Origin: a virus
Direction: 5' to 3' (one strand)
DNA length: 64,000 bases
IMG/VR virus record: IMGVR_UViG_3300045902_000324
Span: 33,463-97,462 of that record
The stretch's first letter is position 1; the number at the start of each line of letters is the position of its first letter. The position numbers and the translations under genes are program-made. The notes beneath the pieces are model-generated. The model was given only the letters and a program-made list of their open reading frames with translations. It searched no databases and was not told where the DNA came from. Shown here piece after piece: positions 26,843-35,851 of the stretch.

Positions 26843-29764
26843 TCATTTCAAATTTTTTGAAACCAAGTCGGTGAGGGACATTCCGACAATCTTGTTTAGA
26901 CCCTTGTTCCCCTGTGGGCAGGTTGGGTCAATTAGGCAGGATGGGCACCCGAAATTACAGGCGCAGCTATGTGACAAGTCCAGCGATCGCTCACAGAACG
27001 TGACCATCTCCTCAAAGATGGATTGAACAGCACCGCTGCCGCCGGAACTGGTGTCATACAGCCGCACCTTGAAGGCGCTCCATCCGTTCGAGTCATAAAG
27101 CGGTGTCTCCGGTTCATCTACTCTTGCTTTTTTGGGTTGCTCAACCATAGCGTTTAGGTCATAACGGCTGAACAACGTCACCAGTGGCGTCGCAAACTTC
27201 ATGCCGTGGGCGAACGAATGCAACCCTAAAAACACTGGGTCAGCGTCCCACAGAGGGTCTGCCCCATCCGCCAAGGCAACGTTGAGATCACCATTGAATA
27301 TGTCAAGCGCTTTCGCTTTGGCAACCTCAACCTGCCGAATGATTTCCGAGCACATGTCCATGTCAAACTCGACCGACAAAACGGGTGCATCGAACCCGCT
27401 ATGATAGGGCGCTTCAAACGTTTCCATGTTCACTACAGTCTTTTTCTTGTGAGCTTTCATTTTCATCCGGCATGACGCACACGTATCTCGTTCCGTGCTT
27501 TGGTCTTTGTTGTGCAATCCGCAGTTGGAGCGCCCACAGCGATGCGTCGTGACTTCCTCGACTTCGTTATAGCCGAACGTGGTTCTCACCACTCGCCCCC
27601 AGTCAAGGCTGATCCGGATTCTCCCGGTCACATCCTCCAAAATCTTAGGCTCCATTAAACCTTTCAACGGAGTGACGTTGAGCGAACCCAAAGCTTGAGT
27701 TGAGTATTCAGGCTGATCGATTTTCTTCAGCCTGGCCACGCGCTTTTTCATATCCAACTCTTCGCTGACGAACCAATCGAGTCCATCATCTGAACCGAGC
27801 GAACTGGCTTTGTAAATTGCGCCTGGATACACCTCGCTGATAGCCAGGGCATCATCCATCTGCTCGATTTCATCACCTGTGGCGGCATCTTTTACCGATA
27901 CAGTGAACCCCCCCGTGCCGCGCATGTTCACCTCACCGTGAGGGTTAGTCTCCTTGCTGCTGACCATCCCTTGATCCACCGCCAGCGCTCCGCGAGTCAC
28001 CATTTTTTCTAGAACAGCACTGCCGATCCAGCCGAACGTTTCGGACACATGGCTTGCGGGCAGATACCCCTCTCTACCAGCGCAGGACAAGTGGCGTCCC
28101 ACTGTGATCGGGTAGTCAGGGTTCGACTCGGCAAACTCCGCAGCGCCGTGCAGCAGCAATTCAGGCTGTTTTGAGTAGTACGAGTCTAGGTAGTCGTTCG
28201 CTGAGGGGACGAAGATCACCAACCCCGGTGCCGTTCGCCCACATCGCCCCATGCGTTGCCGTGTGGACATGATCGAGCCACCATAGCCAGCCAGGATTAC
28301 AAACCGCAGATCGGGTAGATCGATCCCTGCTTCCAGCGCAGACGTGCTAATCACACAGCTTTTGTCCTTGGTAGACAGCGCCCTAATGATTTCGGCCCGG
28401 TCTTCAGTTTTGAGACTGCCGTAATAACCCATTACCTGCTGTCCGATATCTCGCCGCCCTTGCTTTGCAGACATTTCCTTGATCTGCGACACAAGAGATT
28501 TTGTACGATCTCGGCTGTTCGTGAACACGATGCCGCTCAGGTTCGCAGCGATCGCAGAAATTGCAGCACTGACAACCGTGGCATTTAGACTTTTCTGGGG
28601 CTTAAGTGCGAGGAACACTCGCCCTTTACTGCCTGCGGTAGACTTCTCCACAGAATGCAACCGACCTGGGCACTTATCCCAGCCCGCCAGCTTACAAGCA
28701 AGTTTTTGTGGGTTCCCGACTGTGGCAGACGCCACAATCCATTGAACTTTGCGCTCTGCGACCATTGTGGTCGGCAACGCAGATAGATACTCCCGCTCGT
28801 CAGCAGGCAACGGTGGCAATGCGTCTTCTAGTGCAAGAACGTCAACATTTCCTCGCATCATGCTCACCGTGTTCACAGCGCCACGGATGCGCCGACACAG
28901 GTTAATCATGTTTCCGCCGAACACGCCTCGGTACGTATGCCCTTCATCAATTACGATAAATTTCAAGTTCAAGAAGAATCGTCGCAATCCCTCCCACGCC
29001 TCTCCCTTAGTGACGTTGTTGAGCATCCAGTGGAGCACGTCTGGACTCATACAGAGGATGCGGCACGTATCAAGCAGCGCGGGCCGCCTGGCGCTAGGTA
29101 TATCGCCTGTGATGAGCGCGATGGGAACAGGTGTAGGTAACCTATTGTTAATCTCCGCCATTTTCGCGGATTGATCATTGGCAAGTGCCTTGATTGGATA
29201 GACGAACAGCGCTGTCTTGGTCGGGTCACGCAACAGCGCATCGAATATACCTGGAAGAAAACAACCTGTCTTTCCCGATGCGGTCGGTGTGAACAATCCC
29301 AATCCTTTTCCACAGCGGAGCGCCTCAAAGCTCTCAGCCTGGTGACGATAAAGCCGTGGAAAGGGCAATGCTCCTGCGACATCTGGATGAAGGTCTTCTG
29401 GAATCGGCACGTACTCTGCTGGCTGGGGCTGCTCTACTTCGACGTAATTAAGATCGCCTGACTCGACAAGTGCCCACGCAATATTCCGAAACGTCACCTC
29501 TTGAATTTTCTGAACGATTTCTTGGATACTCCGTTCTGTTGCGTCGAACCGAGGCTGGGAAATCACACCGTCAGCGATCGCATTTTCCCAATCCAGGACA
29601 ATACCGTTCTCGAAATACGCAAATCTTCCAACGATTGCTTGGCAGGTCTGGTTTCTGCCAACAGCGCCAATGAAAGCTGGTTTTTCGGGCGTCAGCCAGT
29701 CTGGGGGGTCACCTATCTCAGGTTCAGCCGTTGCTACGTTGATTAATTCGAGATCTAGATCCAT
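26843..29764 (-). CDS. DEAD/DEAH-box helicase with DUF1998-like C-terminal zinc domain (MrfA-like)
   Basis: 973 residues. Superfamily 2 motifs: TASGKTGCFLP (Walker A), VIDEGHTYRGVFGG (DEAH variant DEGH), SATVGNP (motif III), VFTNSRDRT, STSALEAGIDLP (motif V) and QRMGRCGR (motif VI). A CRMK/CGLH zinc cluster sits near residue 750, and the end has CNFGCPSCLIDPTCPQGN, the Cys pattern of DUF1998/MrfA helicases. MrfA acts in repair of DNA crosslinks in Bacillus. Large helicases of this type also occur in anti-phage and phage counter-defence loci. Own promoter upstream. Confidence 0.82.
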   Translation of the reverse strand: MDLDLELINVATAEPEIGDPPDWLTPEKPAFIGAVGRNQTCQAIVGRFAYFENGIVLDWENAIADGVISQPRFDATERSIQEIVQKIQEVTFRNIAWALVESGDLNYVEVEQPQPAEYVPIPEDLHPDVAGALPFPRLYRHQAESFEALRCGKGLGLFTPTASGKTGCFLPGIFDALLRDPTKTALFVYPIKALANDQSAKMAEINNRLPTPVPIALITGDIPSARRPALLDTCRILCMSPDVLHWMLNNVTKGEAWEGLRRFFLNLKFIVIDEGHTYRGVFGGNMINLCRRIRGAVNTVSMMRGNVDVLALEDALPPLPADEREYLSALPTTMVAERKVQWIVASATVGNPQKLACKLAGWDKCPGRLHSVEKSTAGSKGRVFLALKPQKSLNATVVSAAISAIAANLSGIVFTNSRDRTKSLVSQIKEMSAKQGRRDIGQQVMGYYGSLKTEDRAEIIRALSTKDKSCVISTSALEAGIDLPDLRFVILAGYGGSIMSTRQRMGRCGRTAPGLVIFVPSANDYLDSYYSKQPELLLHGAAEFAESNPDYPITVGRHLSCAGREGYLPASHVSETFGWIGSAVLEKMVTRGALAVDQGMVSSKETNPHGEVNMRGTGGFTVSVKDAATGDEIEQMDDALAISEVYPGAIYKASSLGSDDGLDWFVSEELDMKKRVARLKKIDQPEYSTQALGSLNVTPLKGLMEPKILEDVTGRIRISLDWGRVVRTTFGYNEVEEVTTHRCGRSNCGLHNKDQSTERDTCASCRMKMKAHKKKTVVNMETFEAPYHSGFDAPVLSVEFDMDMCSEIIRQVEVAKAKALDIFNGDLNVALADGADPLWDADPVFLGLHSFAHGMKFATPLVTLFSRYDLNAMVEQPKKARVDEPETPLYDSNGWSAFKVRLYDTSSGGSGAVQSIFEEMVTFCERSLDLSHSCACNFGCPSCLIDPTCPQGNKGLNKIVGMSLTDLVSKNLK

Positions 29765-29789
29765 AGCCAGTTCCGATTGGGTTCTCTAA

Positions 29790-29819
29790 TATCGTAACAA
29801 CTTGCAGTTTTTGTGTCAA
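29790..29819 (-). promoter_or_regulatory. Promoter, TTGACA-17-TACGATA type
   Basis: -35 at 29819-29814, -10 at 29796-29790, spacer 17. It serves the helicase gene starting at 29764. Confidence 0.75.
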
Positions 29820-29916
29820 TATGTTTTAATTTATTGAGCGGAATCCGCCATTTTATTGATCTTTGTGGTTTATATAAGATATATAACTAGTGTAGTATGT
29901 GCTTCTAGGAGTTCCC

Positions 29917-30534
29917 TTGTTAGAAAACCTTATTAAAAAGCTGTCCGATCATGTGGGCGGAGAGAGAGCTTTATCAAGATTGTCTGGAATATCGAAGTCC
30001 AGTTTGTCCAAGATAGCAACCGGGGAGTCCGATAAGCTCTCCCCGGAAAACCTGATAAGACTTGCTGAGACTACTCAACACTTGCTGGCAGACGGAAACC
30101 CTTTGCGAGATGAGATGGGACGAGATGTAGTCTACAGCGAGATCGAATTGATAGGGTTGGCATTTGGACTAGCGACGCCTCCCACACCAGTGGACTTATC
30201 CCCTGTAGCCGCATTCATTCGTGGAATACTTGCAGCACACGGGTACAATCCCTTTCAAAAATCTACTCTCGGTGCCGGAATTGACTGGTTCTTGGGACAT
30301 TGTGCATTGTCAAAACTAACACCGGAAGTTAAAGAACAAAGAACGCAAACAATCCGGCTGTTGATTCGAGGCGATATCCGTATCGAACCGACCGACCCGA
30401 TCTTGACTACTATCTCCAGAGCGATTAGCAAAATCGACGGAGTGCCGTCAATTACCCCACTCATGCTACGGTCGATGCTGACGGACTCGCCCACAGAGGT
30501 CGAGCATGTGGACGAGCCTTGCCTAACACATTAA
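29917..30534 (+). CDS. HTH (Cro/CI-type) regulator
   Basis: 205 residues from TTG 29917, chosen because AGGAG lies 5 bases before it; a GTG at 29899 is in frame but has no ribosome site. Residues 1-60 form a helix-turn-helix: GERALSRLSGISKSSLSKIA, then LSPENLIRLAETT. The rest has no recognised domain. It is transcribed opposite to the flanking replication genes and is the only repressor-like gene in the window, so it is a candidate lysogeny or plasmid-state regulator. An AT-rich promoter region (TATATAAGATATATAACT) precedes it. Confidence 0.7.
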   Translation: MLENLIKKLSDHVGGERALSRLSGISKSSLSKIATGESDKLSPENLIRLAETTQHLLADGNPLRDEMGRDVVYSEIELIGLAFGLATPPTPVDLSPVAAFIRGILAAHGYNPFQKSTLGAGIDWFLGHCALSKLTPEVKEQRTQTIRLLIRGDIRIEPTDPILTTISRAISKIDGVPSITPLMLRSMLTDSPTEVEHVDEPCLTH

Positions 30535-31196
30535 GCGCTTGCGCGTGCCCGCCAAAACTCATCCTGCCAACATGCCTGCTCTGCTCTGGATCGAGTAATT
30601 GTCACCACTTCTCGCTCTCCCCATAGGGATGCAGTTATGACTTTGCCCCAGTCACGACCTTGCCATTCGTGCGTGTACGTCATGCTGTGTGTCTTTACGT
30701 CTGGGTTTACTGAGTTAATTTCCAGCAAATCCAGTATCACTTTGAGGCGGCTGTATTCGACTACGTGAGCCATCGGATCAATCGCCTCACCTAAGATCTG
30801 ATCAATTGGCTTATAAAGAACCCGGTGATTCCCCAACCGTGGAGCGACATCTAGACACCGATAGCCGTCACTCCGTGAGTGTACATAGTACGTAGCGGAT
30901 TCGGTTAGGACTGATAGCAGGCTGGAATGTGACCGCATAAATTCAGATTCCATAGCACGCGCCTTGATAAAACTTCCGGGGCGGATATGGTCATAAACTT
31001 CACCGCCTACTATCAGTTCTATCCCGAAATGCGTACCGTTTAGTGTAGGGTACACATCACTGAGGAGATCTGCCGCTTCCTCAGAGGGCAACGTTAGCCG
31101 CAGTGTGTCGTTTTCTACATTTAGTCTCAAATCACTCAGTTTTATTTTGTAGTCGATCCTGAGTGCGTTTAGGGTTGAAATGAACGGATACAACAT
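30531..31196 (-). CDS. Hypothetical protein
   Basis: About 221 residues from ATG 31196; an in-frame ATG at 31232 would lie in the terminator hairpin. The N-terminus (MLYPFISTLNAL) is hydrophobic but short. The rest alternates beta-type strands (LRLNVENDTLRLTL, FGIELIVGGEV) and a helix SRLKVILDLLEI. Its stop overlaps that of the convergent HTH gene. No family recognised. Confidence 0.5.
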   Translation of the reverse strand: MLYPFISTLNALRIDYKIKLSDLRLNVENDTLRLTLPSEEAADLLSDVYPTLNGTHFGIELIVGGEVYDHIRPGSFIKARAMESEFMRSHSSLLSVLTESATYYVHSRSDGYRCLDVAPRLGNHRVLYKPIDQILGEAIDPMAHVVEYSRLKVILDLLEINSVNPDVKTHSMTYTHEWQGRDWGKVITASLWGEREVVTITRSRAEQACWQDEFWRARASA

Positions 31197-31215
31197 CAGC
31201 AAATATAGAAATAAA

Positions 31216-31238
31216 GCGGAGATCTCTAGCATCTCCGC
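31216..31238 (-). terminator. Hairpin, probable terminator
   Basis: Stem GCGGAGAT / ATCTCCGC, 7-base loop, followed on the minus strand by TTTATTT. Lies just after the gene at 31259. Confidence 0.55.
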
Positions 31239-31258
31239 CTGGGCTTGGCATACGCGGT

Positions 31259-32452
31259 CTAGTCTGAGACGTGGGGAGCATCGATGGTATCGTAAACGGG
31301 ATCGGCGTCTAGTCCGGTATCTTGACCAAACATTTCCACAAGTGGGACAAGTAGACTGTCGATTTTTTCTTCCGCGTCACGAATATATACGACCTCGATC
31401 TTGTGGGTTTCAATCCAGCCAATCAACCGATCAAACTTTTCAGGTGTGTCGGTTCGTTCTGCCAGATCATTCAAAGTTCTCCAGAACGACGTTTCCTCTA
31501 TTACCTGGGGAACGACGACCTGGGCAGCGCGGACATCAATCGGGCGATCGCGTTCAGGCTGCAACTGTGGAACCGCCATTGGCGCAGACCCCGTAAGCGC
31601 TGCCGCCTGCTGAACCCGCTGAGCCAACCCAAGGCGCTGTTGGCTCTGAATAATCATGGAAACGCTGGCGTAGTAGTCCGGGTCAAACTCAACAAAGATG
31701 TTGTGGTCTATTCTCGTGCTCCGTTCGCCCGTAATTACCATGCCGCCGCCATCACCCTTGATTCGCTTCCGCTGAGAGTTCGCTTGCTCTCGCCGCGAGA
31801 CGACAATCGGAATCCCCTGGAGAGACACAAAGAAATCTGGACATAGCTGGTTGACGCGCCGTATCGTCTCTCCGATCTGCATGAACGATCTGCCAATAGT
31901 CTGCACGTCGAACCACGCCCCGCTGTGTATCTTATAGATCAGCGGTTGATTCATCTCCGGGATTTCAACGTAGAACTCGACTTGAAGCCGAGCGCCACAT
32001 TCAGGCTTTTCAGCAGGGTGCTTCCCTTCCATGCAGCACTTGATCGGGCACCCTGTGGCATCTGTTGGATTGAACACCATGAACTGACCAGCGTGTTCTC
32101 GTGTCTGGAGCACATGTCTACCGTCGCACAATCGATTCAGCGACCCCTTGCCACCCTTTTTATCTGTTCCGTATAGCTTGAACGATGTTTCAAAGATTCT
32201 GTCAGCTTCATCGAAGGGCAGAATCGCCCTAAACGACTTCGGCTCCGGGCCAAACGCATCTGTCCACAGATCTGCCAGATGCTCGTATCCGTCTGCTGGA
32301 TGCAGTCGAAAGTAGTCACGGTCTTTGGGCATTTTGCGGCCGGCCGCTTCGGCTTCTTCTTTACTCTCACCTTTTTTAATCGTCGCGCCAATCGGAGGGC
32401 GCGGCGGGCCCTGCCGCTCTAGAAATTCTGTAACTTGTGCTAAATGGGGCAT
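31259..32452 (-). CDS. Possible recombination directionality factor-like or metal-binding protein
   Basis: 397 residues. The layout resembles the gp3-like recombination directionality factor family, often named 'hydrolase or metal-binding protein' in cyanobacteria: an N-terminal FRAILPFDEADRIFETSF, a region LNRLCDGRHVLQ, a Cys-rich CPIKCCMEGKHPAEKPECGA, then beta-rich LQVEFYVEIPEM and GAWFDVQTIGRSFMQIG. Such factors switch serine integrases from integration to excision. No integrase is in this window. The assignment is from memory of the pattern and needs a profile search. It starts 7 bp after the gene at 32460. Confidence 0.45.
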   Translation of the reverse strand: MPHLAQVTEFLERQGPPRPPIGATIKKGESKEEAEAAGRKMPKDRDYFRLHPADGYEHLADLWTDAFGPEPKSFRAILPFDEADRIFETSFKLYGTDKKGGKGSLNRLCDGRHVLQTREHAGQFMVFNPTDATGCPIKCCMEGKHPAEKPECGARLQVEFYVEIPEMNQPLIYKIHSGAWFDVQTIGRSFMQIGETIRRVNQLCPDFFVSLQGIPIVVSRREQANSQRKRIKGDGGGMVITGERSTRIDHNIFVEFDPDYYASVSMIIQSQQRLGLAQRVQQAAALTGSAPMAVPQLQPERDRPIDVRAAQVVVPQVIEETSFWRTLNDLAERTDTPEKFDRLIGWIETHKIEVVYIRDAEEKIDSLLVPLVEMFGQDTGLDADPVYDTIDAPHVSD

Positions 32453-32459
32453 GATTCAC

Positions 32460-32951
32460 CTACGCTAGTTTTCTCGACCATCGACCACCAGCAACCAAGA
32501 AATCCTGAACTGAAACGTAAACGCCGACAATCAGTGTCTCCCATGCCTGGGGTACTGCTTGATCTAGCGGCAGACTTAGATCCACAGCAATACTTGTGGA
32601 CGGGCTGACTGAGCTACGGTAAGGGCGCTCGATCTGCCAAGTCTGCGAAAACCCTAGTCTGACGTTCACGATTTCCATTCCGACAGCGATATCTAATGGG
32701 GAAATCAGGGTCGCAATTGTGGGCGGTTCATCGGGTTCTGGGGCACCATTCTTGTGGGTCGCCTTGGGGGACGCCCCACTGAGAATTGGCTTTGCCCCAA
32801 CCTCCAAAATTTTCCTAGCTAGACGCATCCCTTCCGAGTATACGTCGGCCCACGACTGCTCGGATTCAACTTCGATGAATACATCGAATTTTATTGGCTC
32901 AAACATCGACTGAGGACAAAACGTTCTCGCTAGAGTGACGGACGTTTTCAT
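32460..32951 (-). CDS. Hypothetical protein
   Basis: 163 residues. A Pro/Ala/Lys linker (GASPKATHKNGAPEPDEPP) divides an N-terminal half with FDVFIEVESEQSWADVY from a beta-rich C-terminal half. First gene after a TACGATT-type promoter and upstream of the directionality factor-like gene. No family recognised. Confidence 0.55.
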   Translation of the reverse strand: MKTSVTLARTFCPQSMFEPIKFDVFIEVESEQSWADVYSEGMRLARKILEVGAKPILSGASPKATHKNGAPEPDEPPTIATLISPLDIAVGMEIVNVRLGFSQTWQIERPYRSSVSPSTSIAVDLSLPLDQAVPQAWETLIVGVYVSVQDFLVAGGRWSRKLA

Positions 32952-32978
32952 GGGTGTGGTGAAAAAGTGGTTACATTT

Positions 32979-33008
32979 AATCGTAATCTTTTGGGCTATT
33001 TATGTCAA
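32979..33008 (-). promoter_or_regulatory. Promoter, TTGACA-17-TACGATT type
   Basis: -35 at 33008-33003, -10 at 32985-32979. It drives the minus-strand gene at 32951. The -35 overlaps the first codons of the divergent gene at 33002. Confidence 0.7.
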
Positions 33009-33391
33009 TCGGATTTGAACTCATATTGCTCCATCTGACTGCTGATTTCGTACTTCAGACTACATGGATGGCTACCAAGAAGCATACCTCTTTGTGGGCG
33101 GCAATCGTCCACGGTGCCGTATATACGGCTCCATTTCTGCTTGTGTCAATTGACCCGTTCGTGTTGTTCACATTGTTCTGGACGCACACCATTATCGATC
33201 ATTACCGGATTGCGTCTGTCGTTCCGCGATTCACAAACTGGTCTTGGACAGACTGGACGTGGCACGGCTGGCTAGACTATCGCAGTTACAACCCAAACGC
33301 GCAGCCAAGCTACTTCAGCGGCAGCCTTATGTGGCTGAACATTGCGATCGACCAAATTCTCCACCTGTGGATCATCTACTGGGTGTTTTGA
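33002..33391 (+). CDS. DUF3307-like membrane protein
   Basis: 129 residues, with three or four membrane segments. The motifs HLTADFVLQ and FWTHTIIDHYRI match DUF3307, an uncharacterised membrane family found in bacteria and phages. Conserved His and Asp within membrane helices suggest metal binding. The 3' end overlaps the convergent gene at 33376 by 16 bp. It is a lone plus-strand gene among minus-strand genes. Function unknown. Confidence 0.7.
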   Translation: MSIGFELILLHLTADFVLQTTWMATKKHTSLWAAIVHGAVYTAPFLLVSIDPFVLFTLFWTHTIIDHYRIASVVPRFTNWSWTDWTWHGWLDYRSYNPNAQPSYFSGSLMWLNIAIDQILHLWIIYWVF

Positions 33392-34080
33392 CTGATCTGG
33401 ATGCAATGATCCGGTGAGATGCCGCTGGCACCCCTCCGAGCGTAGTAATCCATCCACACCAGCCAGGGCACGTTCCCGACCAGATCTAGCCAGGAATTGT
33501 GCGGAGTACTCCCCATCCGCAGGCATCGAAACGCCAATACCCTCATAATCCGGGTGGCGTAGAAGTTCTGCCCTACAAACAGTTCTTGCGCCTGCCGCGT
33601 GGACTGGAGATTCACTGCAAAGCAGTGTTGCAGATCTATTGAGCAGTAGTTGACCAGCTTTCCTTGCACAAATCTACTCTTGACAGGCTTGCGGGATCGC
33701 CATGCCACAAATACTAGGTGCGACGAGTGGCGCAGGGTGCCGCGCTGTTTTGCGATTTCCTGCCTCGCCTTCACCTCGAACGCCCTGCGCCATGGATGGG
33801 AATCGCCAGTAGTCCCGGCTGTCGCTCGAAACTGGGCCAGGTTGACGCACAGCAGAAGCAAGTCTCGATCAGCAGTTTGCTCCACACATTCCCACAAGCA
33901 GACTAGCCCTGGAAACACATCGGGCTGATCGAACAATAGCCGTAACCCGCACCCGCTGTGGCTGTAACTTTCTACTGGCTTTTCAAGGGGTTGCCCGTCC
34001 TGCCGGAGTCCAACAACTCCGCGCAGCCAGTCCACCAGTCTCGATATCACATCTTGCATCGGAGATAGTGCCCCGAACAA
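33376..34080 (-). CDS. Hypothetical protein
   Basis: About 234 residues; the start at 34080 overlaps the GIY-YIG gene by nearly 100 bp, and ATG at 34059 is an alternative. Contains HSHLVFVAWRSRKPVKSRF and IDLQHCFAVNLQSTRQ, mixed alpha/beta. Last gene of the membrane and peptidase operon. The translation looks natural, but no family is recognised. Confidence 0.5.
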   Translation of the reverse strand: MFGALSPMQDVISRLVDWLRGVVGLRQDGQPLEKPVESYSHSGCGLRLLFDQPDVFPGLVCLWECVEQTADRDLLLLCVNLAQFRATAGTTGDSHPWRRAFEVKARQEIAKQRGTLRHSSHLVFVAWRSRKPVKSRFVQGKLVNYCSIDLQHCFAVNLQSTRQAQELFVGQNFYATRIMRVLAFRCLRMGSTPHNSWLDLVGNVPWLVWMDYYARRGASGISPDHCIQISQNTQ

Positions 34081-34453
34081 TCAGACCGAAAACAGCCAAA
34101 GCACCCGCAATCAATAGCCCGTGTGTGACTGCATCTTGAATGCTGAGCAGCACGCTCGGCGTCTCTTTTCTATAGTTCAACGGAGGAGAATACCGATCAA
34201 TGGCGATCGCCTCTTCGTGCTTTCGTCGCCGCTCGTTCAGATAGACTTTGTACCGGATATGCGTGACGCCATTTCTCTTCAGTTCGTCTGTCTTGTGGTG
34301 CGGGCCGTAGCCACTGTTGTCTGTCCAGCGCCGCCGCAAGTTGGAGGATTCGCCCACATATAGTAGGCGGAAACGACTGTAGCAGTAATAGACTCCGGGC
34401 TGAGCGGGTAACGTGTGACGATGTTTCCATGCAACCTGTTTAGTGGACATCAA
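33983..34453 (-). CDS. GIY-YIG nuclease-like protein with a membrane segment
   Basis: 156 residues. GIY-YIG core: GVYYCYSRFRLLYVGESSNL, the Arg/Lys-rich helix after it, and the Glu of RRKHEEAIAIDRY, with SPPLNYRKE. The first motif reads GVY and the second YVG, an accepted variant. After the nuclease domain (about 95 residues) comes a hydrophobic segment, HGLLIAGALAVFGLIVRG, so the protein is probably membrane-anchored with the nuclease on the cytoplasmic side. Start overlaps the stop of the M23 gene (34450-34453). A membrane-tethered nuclease could act on incoming DNA; that is inference. Confidence 0.7.
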   Translation of the reverse strand: MMSTKQVAWKHRHTLPAQPGVYYCYSRFRLLYVGESSNLRRRWTDNSGYGPHHKTDELKRNGVTHIRYKVYLNERRRKHEEAIAIDRYSPPLNYRKETPSVLLSIQDAVTHGLLIAGALAVFGLIVRGTISDARCDIETGGLAARSCWTPAGRATP

Positions 34454-35718
34454 ATTTTTTTATCCTGACACTGAGCTGATTTCTCTGGGTCGATTGTTCC
34501 GAACGTCTGGTCGCCCGATATCCCCGGAATAGCCGTTATGGGGTCTATAACTAATCCAGAGGTATCTGTTATCTCGAAATGTGAGTGCGGGCCAGACGAG
34601 TTGCCAGTGCTTCCCATCCGAGCGATCGCATCACCCTGGTCTACGGTGTCACCGACCTTCACCAGGTTCTCGGAGTTGTGTCCGTACAGTGACTTGGTGC
34701 CGTCAGCGTGCTTAAGAATCACCTTATTCCCAAGTCCATCGCCCACATCGCCCGAACTGATCACTGTGCCGGACTTCGCTGCCAGGATAGGCATACCGAC
34801 CGGGCCAGCCATGTCTATGCCGTAATGACACATTCTAAACTTGGGATCTTGATGGTCACGCCAACCAAACCCGCTAGTGAATATGGCACCTGGGACTGGG
34901 TTGATCCACCCGCCTCCGCCACTGCTCTTACCTGATGTTGTCGGCTTCTTCAGCGCCAACACCTTGTCGATCGCATCCATGCGCCGCTGCTGGTCTTGCT
35001 CAATCGTGATGCCGTTTTTGGTGATGCCTGGTGCATCGCCCTGGTAGCTTTCGACGCGGGCGCAAAGGATATCCCCCTTGCACTGCTTCAGGTACTTAGC
35101 GAAATCTGCTCCCGCCGCTGGCGATTGATTCAGTAAGTCTGCGGCATTCAGCCACACTTTAGGATCGTTAGGCAGCTCAGGAGCTATCGAATCAAGCTGA
35201 CCGCGCAGCCGCGTCAGTTGCTTTTGGTCTGCCGCCTCCGGAGAGGCAGCACCATGCTGATAAGAGAACGTCCCCATATTGGTAACGCCGTTGCCGGGGT
35301 CGGCATGGCTGCCATAGGCGCTGGTCTTGCCGCCGTCTGGGGTGCGAGTCCCCTCAGCATTGCCGACAGCGATCGCCACAAGCGAATCAGCCCCACCTTC
35401 AAACATCTGATCGATGCTGGTGGGCGCTGCTCCGGTATCAAGCTCCTGATCAGCCAGCTCTGCATCCGCCAGAGCACTAGCCGCCAGCGCATCAGGAACA
35501 GACAGCTTCGGTACTCCTGGCACTGCGTTATACGTCTGGATCATCCTGATCGCAACCAGCGACACCTTGTGTGGGGCTGTCAGGATCAGGATGAACGCGA
35601 TTGTCAGCGCCCCCATCTGGGCATACCAACCAAGCGGCGGGCGTTGCATCTCCTTCAGATCTTCAGGAGTGACCCGCCCTGTTACGTTGTAGGTCATGAC
35701 TTTTCTCGGCTTTGACAT
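34450..35718 (-). CDS. Membrane-anchored M23 peptidase 1
   Basis: 422 residues. One membrane helix near residues 31-50 (YAQMGALTIAFILILTAP), a long Ala/Asp/Gly-rich periplasmic stalk, then an M23 (LytM) domain from about residue 285: FTSGFGWRDH, CHYGIDMA (HxxxD zinc motif) and GPHSHFEI (HxH). All zinc ligands are present, so an active peptidoglycan endopeptidase is likely. Two Cys lie in the stalk. Part of the operon running from parM. Confidence 0.87.
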   Translation of the reverse strand: MSKPRKVMTYNVTGRVTPEDLKEMQRPPLGWYAQMGALTIAFILILTAPHKVSLVAIRMIQTYNAVPGVPKLSVPDALAASALADAELADQELDTGAAPTSIDQMFEGGADSLVAIAVGNAEGTRTPDGGKTSAYGSHADPGNGVTNMGTFSYQHGAASPEAADQKQLTRLRGQLDSIAPELPNDPKVWLNAADLLNQSPAAGADFAKYLKQCKGDILCARVESYQGDAPGITKNGITIEQDQQRRMDAIDKVLALKKPTTSGKSSGGGGWINPVPGAIFTSGFGWRDHQDPKFRMCHYGIDMAGPVGMPILAAKSGTVISSGDVGDGLGNKVILKHADGTKSLYGHNSENLVKVGDTVDQGDAIARMGSTGNSSGPHSHFEITDTSGLVIDPITAIPGISGDQTFGTIDPEKSAQCQDKKI

Positions 35719-35738
35719 TGACTGTGGATGATGACTAT

Positions 35739-35846
35739 CTACGGGCGCTGTCGCACGATCGCAGCGTTCATAAATACAGCTATGTATTCTTCAATCGTTT
35801 TCTGTTGGCGTTTCTGTGCCCAGCGCCGGGGGCGTACTTCTTTCAT
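35739..35846 (-). CDS. Possible small basic protein (35 residues)
   Basis: A short open frame in the gap between the two M23 genes, starting ATG 35846 five bases after the upstream stop. Strongly basic (MKEVRPRRWAQKRQQK), then a helix IEEYIAVFMNAA. No good ribosome site, so only a candidate. Confidence 0.3.
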   Translation of the reverse strand: MKEVRPRRWAQKRQQKTIEEYIAVFMNAAIVRQRP

Positions 35847-35851
35847 AATGT

